In this document: one piece after another, positions 5,835 to 7,366 of the stretch | Position numbering within the stretch: the first letter of the stretch is position 1 | Layout: every line of letters begins with the position of its first letter | Assembly (NCBI RefSeq): GCF_014672695.1 | Contig: NZ_CP053923.1 | Coordinates: 407,336-414,701, forward strand | DNA from: Defluviicoccus vanus | GTDB lineage: Bacteria > Pseudomonadota > Alphaproteobacteria > Rhodospirillales > Defluviicoccaceae | Length of the DNA: 7,366 nucleotides | Direction of reading: 5' to 3' | Notes under the pieces: generated by a model | What the model was told of the DNA's origin: nothing | What the model saw: the letters and a program-made list of their open reading frames with translations, nothing else | Database searches by the model: none | Position numbers and translations under genes: made by a program

Positions 5835-7366
5835 ATGTTCAGAACGGCAGAGTTGGGACGAACGGTTGCGAAAGAAGCCTTCCACGAGGCAGTCACCGTC
5901 TTGCGTGCCGGGCTGCTCGAATTGCAACAGGAGCTGAAGTCTGCCCCCTTCCCTGTGATCGTCGTCTTCGGTGGCGTCGACAAAGGAGGCAAGATCGAAA
6001 CGATCAACCTCTTGAACGAATGGATGGATCCACGCTGGCTGGTGACCCGCGCCTACGGTACGCCGTCGGACGAGATGATCGAACGCCCGGAGTACTGGCG
6101 CTACTGGCGCGATCTGCCGCCAAAGGGCCGGATCGGCCTGTTCATCCGCTGCTGGTACTCGCAGCCGCTGATCGACCGGGTGTTCGAGCGGACCAGCGAA
6201 GCCGAGTTCGACGAGGCACTGGATCGCATCGTCGCCTTCGAAAAGTGCCTCGCCGATGACGGTGCCCTGATCCTGAAATTCTGGATGCATCTCGGTAAAA
6301 AGCAGCAAAAGGAACGGCTGACGGCGCTCGAGCACAACCAGCTTACCCGTTGGCGGGTCAGCCAGACCGACTGGGATCACTGGCACATGTACGAAAGCTT
6401 CGTCGGTGCCGCCGAGCGGGTGATCATGCGCACCTCCAGCGCCCAGGCACTCTGGCACATCGTCGAGGGCTACGATAAGCGCTACCGCAGTCTCACTGTC
6501 GGTCAGACCATTCTCGATGGCATTCGCCGCCATTTGGAAGACATGGAACTGCGCAACAAGGTTACCGCAGAGGTGAAAGCGCGGAAATCGCAGTCGGCCG
6601 ACACCTTCGACAAGGACGCGACCAGCGATCCCTCGCACGAAACCGACCGCTTGGCGCAAGTGATCGAACTGCCACGGGTCACCATCCTCAGCCGCCTCGA
6701 TATGAGCCGGACGATCGAAAAGAAGGCCTACGCCAAGCGTCTGGAGGAATTGCAGGGCACCTTGAACCAGAGCTGCCGCAAGGCGAAGGAACTCGGCGTT
6801 TCCACCATCTGCGTTTTCGAAGGTTGGGACGCGGCCGGCAAGGGCGGCGCCATCCGCCGCATTACCGCAGCCCTCGATGCCCGCGACTACCAAGTGATTC
6901 CGGTCGCCGCACCCACCGATGAAGAACGGGCGCATCATTATCTCTGGCGATTCTGGCGGCATCTGTCGCGGGCGGGCCGGATCACGATCTACGATCGCAG
7001 CTGGTACGGCCGGGTCCTGGTGGAGCGGGTCGAAGGCTTCGCCGCCGAACCGGAATGGCGGCGGGCCTACGCCGAGATCAGCGATTTCGAAGACCAGCTC
7101 GTGCGTCACGGCATCGTGCTGTGCAAGTTTTGGGTGCACATCAGCGCCGACGAGCAGCTCGAACGCTTCAAGGAACGCCAGGGCATCGCCTACAAGCGCT
7201 GGAAGCTGACGGAAGAGGACTGGCGCAACCGCGACCGCTGGGACGCCTACGAACTGGCGGTAAACGACATGGTGGAGCGGACAAGCACGTCCCTCGCACC
7301 GTGGACGCTGGTTGAAGGCAACGATAAGCGCTACGCTCGCCTGAAGATTTTGGACACGCTGTGCGA
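5835..7366 (+). CDS. ppk2: Two-domain PPK2, probable polyphosphate:AMP phosphotransferase (3' partial)
   Basis: Fused two-domain (class II) PPK2 enzymes typically transfer phosphate from polyphosphate to AMP, giving ADP. Two P-loop kinase domains are visible. The N-terminal one has Walker A GGVDKGGK (46-53) but a degraded Walker B, FIRCWYS (103-109). The C-terminal one has the canonical Walker A GWDAAGKGG (330-338) and Walker B YDRSWYGR (386-393), so it should be the active half. Both halves end alike (VEGYDKRY and VEGNDKRY). A charged linker rich in Lys, Asp and Ser (about 245-275) joins them. The ATG at 5835 has AGGGA at 5821-5825, nine bases upstream, and begins MFRTAELG, the usual start of this subfamily. 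The frame is open for 510 codons to the window edge; the closing LKILDTLC suggests few residues are missing. Divergent from ppx. AMP specificity is inferred from the architecture. Confidence 0.95.
   Translation, partial: MFRTAELGRTVAKEAFHEAVTVLRAGLLELQQELKSAPFPVIVVFGGVDKGGKIETINLLNEWMDPRWLVTRAYGTPSDEMIERPEYWRYWRDLPPKGRIGLFIRCWYSQPLIDRVFERTSEAEFDEALDRIVAFEKCLADDGALILKFWMHLGKKQQKERLTALEHNQLTRWRVSQTDWDHWHMYESFVGAAERVIMRTSSAQALWHIVEGYDKRYRSLTVGQTILDGIRRHLEDMELRNKVTAEVKARKSQSADTFDKDATSDPSHETDRLAQVIELPRVTILSRLDMSRTIEKKAYAKRLEELQGTLNQSCRKAKELGVSTICVFEGWDAAGKGGAIRRITAALDARDYQVIPVAAPTDEERAHHYLWRFWRHLSRAGRITIYDRSWYGRVLVERVEGFAAEPEWRRAYAEISDFEDQLVRHGIVLCKFWVHISADEQLERFKERQGIAYKRWKLTEEDWRNRDRWDAYELAVNDMVERTSTSLAPWTLVEGNDKRYARLKILDTLC
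6472..6485 (+). repeat. Copy 1 of a 14-base direct repeat within ppk2
   Basis: ACGATAAGCGCTAC occurs here and again at 7321-7334, in the same reading frame, encoding the DKRY segment near the end of each PPK2 domain. It reflects the internal domain duplication plus constrained codon choice, not a mobile element. Confidence 0.75.
7321..7334 (+). repeat. Copy 2 of a 14-base direct repeat within ppk2
   Basis: This is identical to 6472-6485 and lies at the equivalent place in the C-terminal PPK2 domain. Flanking residues differ (GYDKRYRSL in copy 1, GNDKRYARL here), so only this short stretch is identical at the DNA level. Confidence 0.75.

Noticed and set aside
5787..7139. 450-codon open frame on the minus strand opposite ppk2
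   Set aside because: The plus-strand frame from 5835 has two recognisable PPK2 domains and stays open to the window edge. The antisense frame lacks family motifs and follows the same codon periodicity.
1..7366. Mobile element, CRISPR array, defence island or other novel system
   Set aside because: All long coding frames are recognisable housekeeping families in a compact arrangement. No arrays, terminal repeats, integrase or transposase genes, or compositional break were seen.

Overview
The window reads as chromosomal DNA of a GC-rich alphaproteobacterium, most likely of the Rhodospirillales type. The evidence is protein content: a short DnaA-like AAA+ protein without the DNA-binding domain (HdaA type), an aspartyl-tRNA synthetase and an RNase D with alphaproteobacterial signatures, a long Ppx/GppA protein, and a fused two-domain PPK2 beginning MFRTAELG. 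The genus call is inference; there is no rRNA or other marker here.

Layout, left to right: hdaA (+, 5' end cut by the window edge) runs tail to tail into aspS (-) with 9 bases between stop codons. A 317-base gap separates aspS from the divergent rnd (+). rnd runs tail to tail into ppx (-), 7 bases apart. A gap of about 150 bases holds the divergent promoters of ppx and ppk2 (+). ppk2 fills the rest and runs off the right edge; its reading frame stays open for 510 codons. Coding density is high. I found no tRNA, rRNA, CRISPR array, insertion sequence, phage gene or convincing Rho-independent terminator.

Functionally these are housekeeping genes: replication-initiation control (hdaA), translation (aspS), RNA processing (rnd) and polyphosphate metabolism (ppx, ppk2). 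The last two form a head-to-head pair of enzymes that both consume polyphosphate, one by hydrolysis to phosphate and the other by transfer of phosphate to AMP. A perfect 7-bp inverted repeat lies between them and overlaps candidate promoter elements on both strands. As I recall it, many alphaproteobacteria place a synthesis-type ppk1 between hda and ppx, near rnd and aspS; here the same neighbours are present but rearranged, and ppk1 is absent from the window.

I see no previously undescribed system. The observations most worth checking are the palindrome between ppx and ppk2, the missing ppk1, the histidine in AspRS that suggests a non-discriminating enzyme, the truncated start of hdaA, and the inverted repeat over the rnd translation start.
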